A stretch of DNA of 64,000 bases from Oscillatoria sp. FACHB-1407 (lineage in GTDB: Bacteria > Cyanobacteriota > Cyanobacteriia > Elainellales > Elainellaceae). The notes under the pieces are model-generated. The model made no database searches. It was not told where the DNA came from and was given only the letters and a program-made list of their open reading frames with translations. Made by a program: the position numbers and the translations under genes. Shown in pieces: positions 63,393 to 64,000 of the stretch. How positions within the stretch are numbered: position 1 is the first letter of the stretch; every line of letters begins with the position of its first letter. The stretch is from assembly GCF_014697545.1 (NCBI RefSeq), contig NZ_JACJSA010000002.1, positions 496,001 to 560,000 of the forward strand. The letters run 5' to 3'.

Positions 63393-64000
63393 TCATTCAT
63401 CACAAGTTCCACCATCTCCGCTGACAGAGGTGTGACCACGCAGTAACTGTCGAGCGGTTTCCAACGTATCGGCTTCTGTAGCGGGCTTATCTTTGCGCCA
63501 CCGCAGAATTCTGGGAAAACGAACTGAGATACCCGATTTGTGTCGATTGGATTCAGCGATGCCCTCAAAAGCAATCTCAAACACCTGGATGGGTTCTACC
63601 GATCGCACAGGTCCAAATTTCTCAACGGTATGCTTGCGAATCCATTTGTCGAGTTCCTCAATTTCCTTGTTGTCCAGCCCTGAATAGGCTTTAGCAAAGG
63701 TGACTAATGCCTCGCCATTCCACAAGGCAAAGGTGTAATCGGTAAACAGGTTAGCGCGTTTGCCCGTTCCTGCCTGGGCGTAAATCAGCACCGCATCTAA
63801 CGACATCGGCTCAACCTTGTATTTCCACCAATAGCCTCGTTTGCGACCAACCAGATAGGGGCTATCCACCGCTTTGATCACCAGACCCTCGGCTCCCTGC
63901 TCGCGGGAAGCTTCCCGCAATTGCGTTAACTCCTCCCATGAGGCAAAACTGAGCCAATCGGAAGTGCCAATTAAAGGAGAATTGTAGGATTGAAGCAACG
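63393..64000 (-). CDS. ATP-dependent DNA ligase, C-terminal part (runs off window)
   Basis: About 200 C-terminal residues of a DNA ligase. Motif IV (AEGLVIKAVDSPY) and motif V (GYWWKYK) are followed by an OB-fold domain with VEPIQVFEIAFEGI and the motif VI region VRFPRILRWRKDKPATEADT. The frame remains open to the window edge, so the catalytic lysine and N-terminus lie outside. Motifs and the downstream helicase and pdeM genes mark it as the ligase of the ligase-associated DNA-damage cassette. It seals nicks using ATP; the replicative cyanobacterial ligase is NAD-dependent, so this one is probably for repair. Confidence 0.9.
   Translation of the reverse strand, partial: LLQSYNSPLIGTSDWLSFASWEELTQLREASREQGAEGLVIKAVDSPYLVGRKRGYWWKYKVEPMSLDAVLIYAQAGTGKRANLFTDYTFALWNGEALVTFAKAYSGLDNKEIEELDKWIRKHTVEKFGPVRSVEPIQVFEIAFEGIAESNRHKSGISVRFPRILRWRKDKPATEADTLETARQLLRGHTSVSGDGGTCDE

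Overview
The window is chromosomal DNA from a cyanobacterium. Evidence for this is the light-independent protochlorophyllide reductase genes chlL and chlN with a DUF5331 gene between them, cyanophycin synthetase and cyanophycinase, a CrtD-type carotenoid desaturase, several families known mainly from cyanobacteria (TIGR04376, DUF3611, DUF5331), and very frequent GCGATCGC (HIP1) octamers. The heptamer repeat arrays and palindromic intergenic elements fit a larger-genome, probably filamentous lineage, but the genus cannot be read from the sequence. No rRNA, tRNA, CRISPR array, prophage or transposase gene was found.

Layout. 1-4.2 kb: 3' part of a membrane/HEAT-repeat protein, a lone cyclic-nucleotide-binding protein and an HtrA-type protease. 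4.2-7.5 kb: a stack of palindromic repeats, a SpoIIM-like membrane protein, another membrane protein and trmD. 7.9-13 kb: nitrogen storage block (cphB, cphA), a DUF4870 protein, an MSMEG_0570-type nitrogen-starvation protein and a YkvA protein. 13-14.3 kb: a PEP-CTERM surface protein with twelve 27-bp repeats. 15.4-18.3 kb: chlL-DUF5331-chlN. 18.9-22.5 kb: a secreted protein and glycolate oxidase subunits GlcE and GlcF separated by repeat arrays. 22.6-31.7 kb: crtD, an M16 peptidase, an ethanolamine-type permease, a lone peptide-type ABC permease, pyrR, type 2 IPP isomerase and a methyltransferase. 31.8-44.1 kb: a PAS/GAF histidine kinase, an MFS exporter, YebC, a TIGR04376 protein, a methyltransferase-TPR protein, a GspC/PilP-like protein and a hybrid kinase. 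44.5-53 kb: a spore-photoproduct-lyase-like radical SAM protein, a WGxxGxxG-type secreted protein, a lumenal-type pentapeptide protein, two small membrane proteins and two adjacent dynamin-like GTPases. 53-58.6 kb: a methyltransferase, a heme-oxygenase-like diiron protein, a three-repeat M15 peptidase, DUF3611 and GNAT proteins. 58.6-64 kb: two small hypothetical proteins and a DNA-repair cassette (ATP-dependent ligase, DEXH helicase, PdeM nuclease) running off the right edge.

Functional links. CphA makes cyanophycin and CphB starts its breakdown; the MSMEG_0570-type gene nearby suggests a nitrogen theme. ChlL and ChlN are two of the three subunits of the dark, oxygen-sensitive protochlorophyllide reductase; chlB is not in the window. 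GlcE and GlcF are two glycolate dehydrogenase subunits; glcD is not in the window. The ligase, helicase and PdeM genes form a recognised DNA-damage cassette.

The most distinctive parts are (1) the adjacent pair of dynamin-like GTPases, the second with degenerate G1 and G4 motifs, next to two small membrane proteins; (2) the heme-oxygenase-like diiron protein followed by an NPPY methyltransferase; (3) the three-repeat M15 peptidase with no visible signal peptide; and (4) a layered set of intergenic repeats: at least two MITE-like families with terminal inverted repeats, and heptamer arrays whose orientation tracks the ends of genes.
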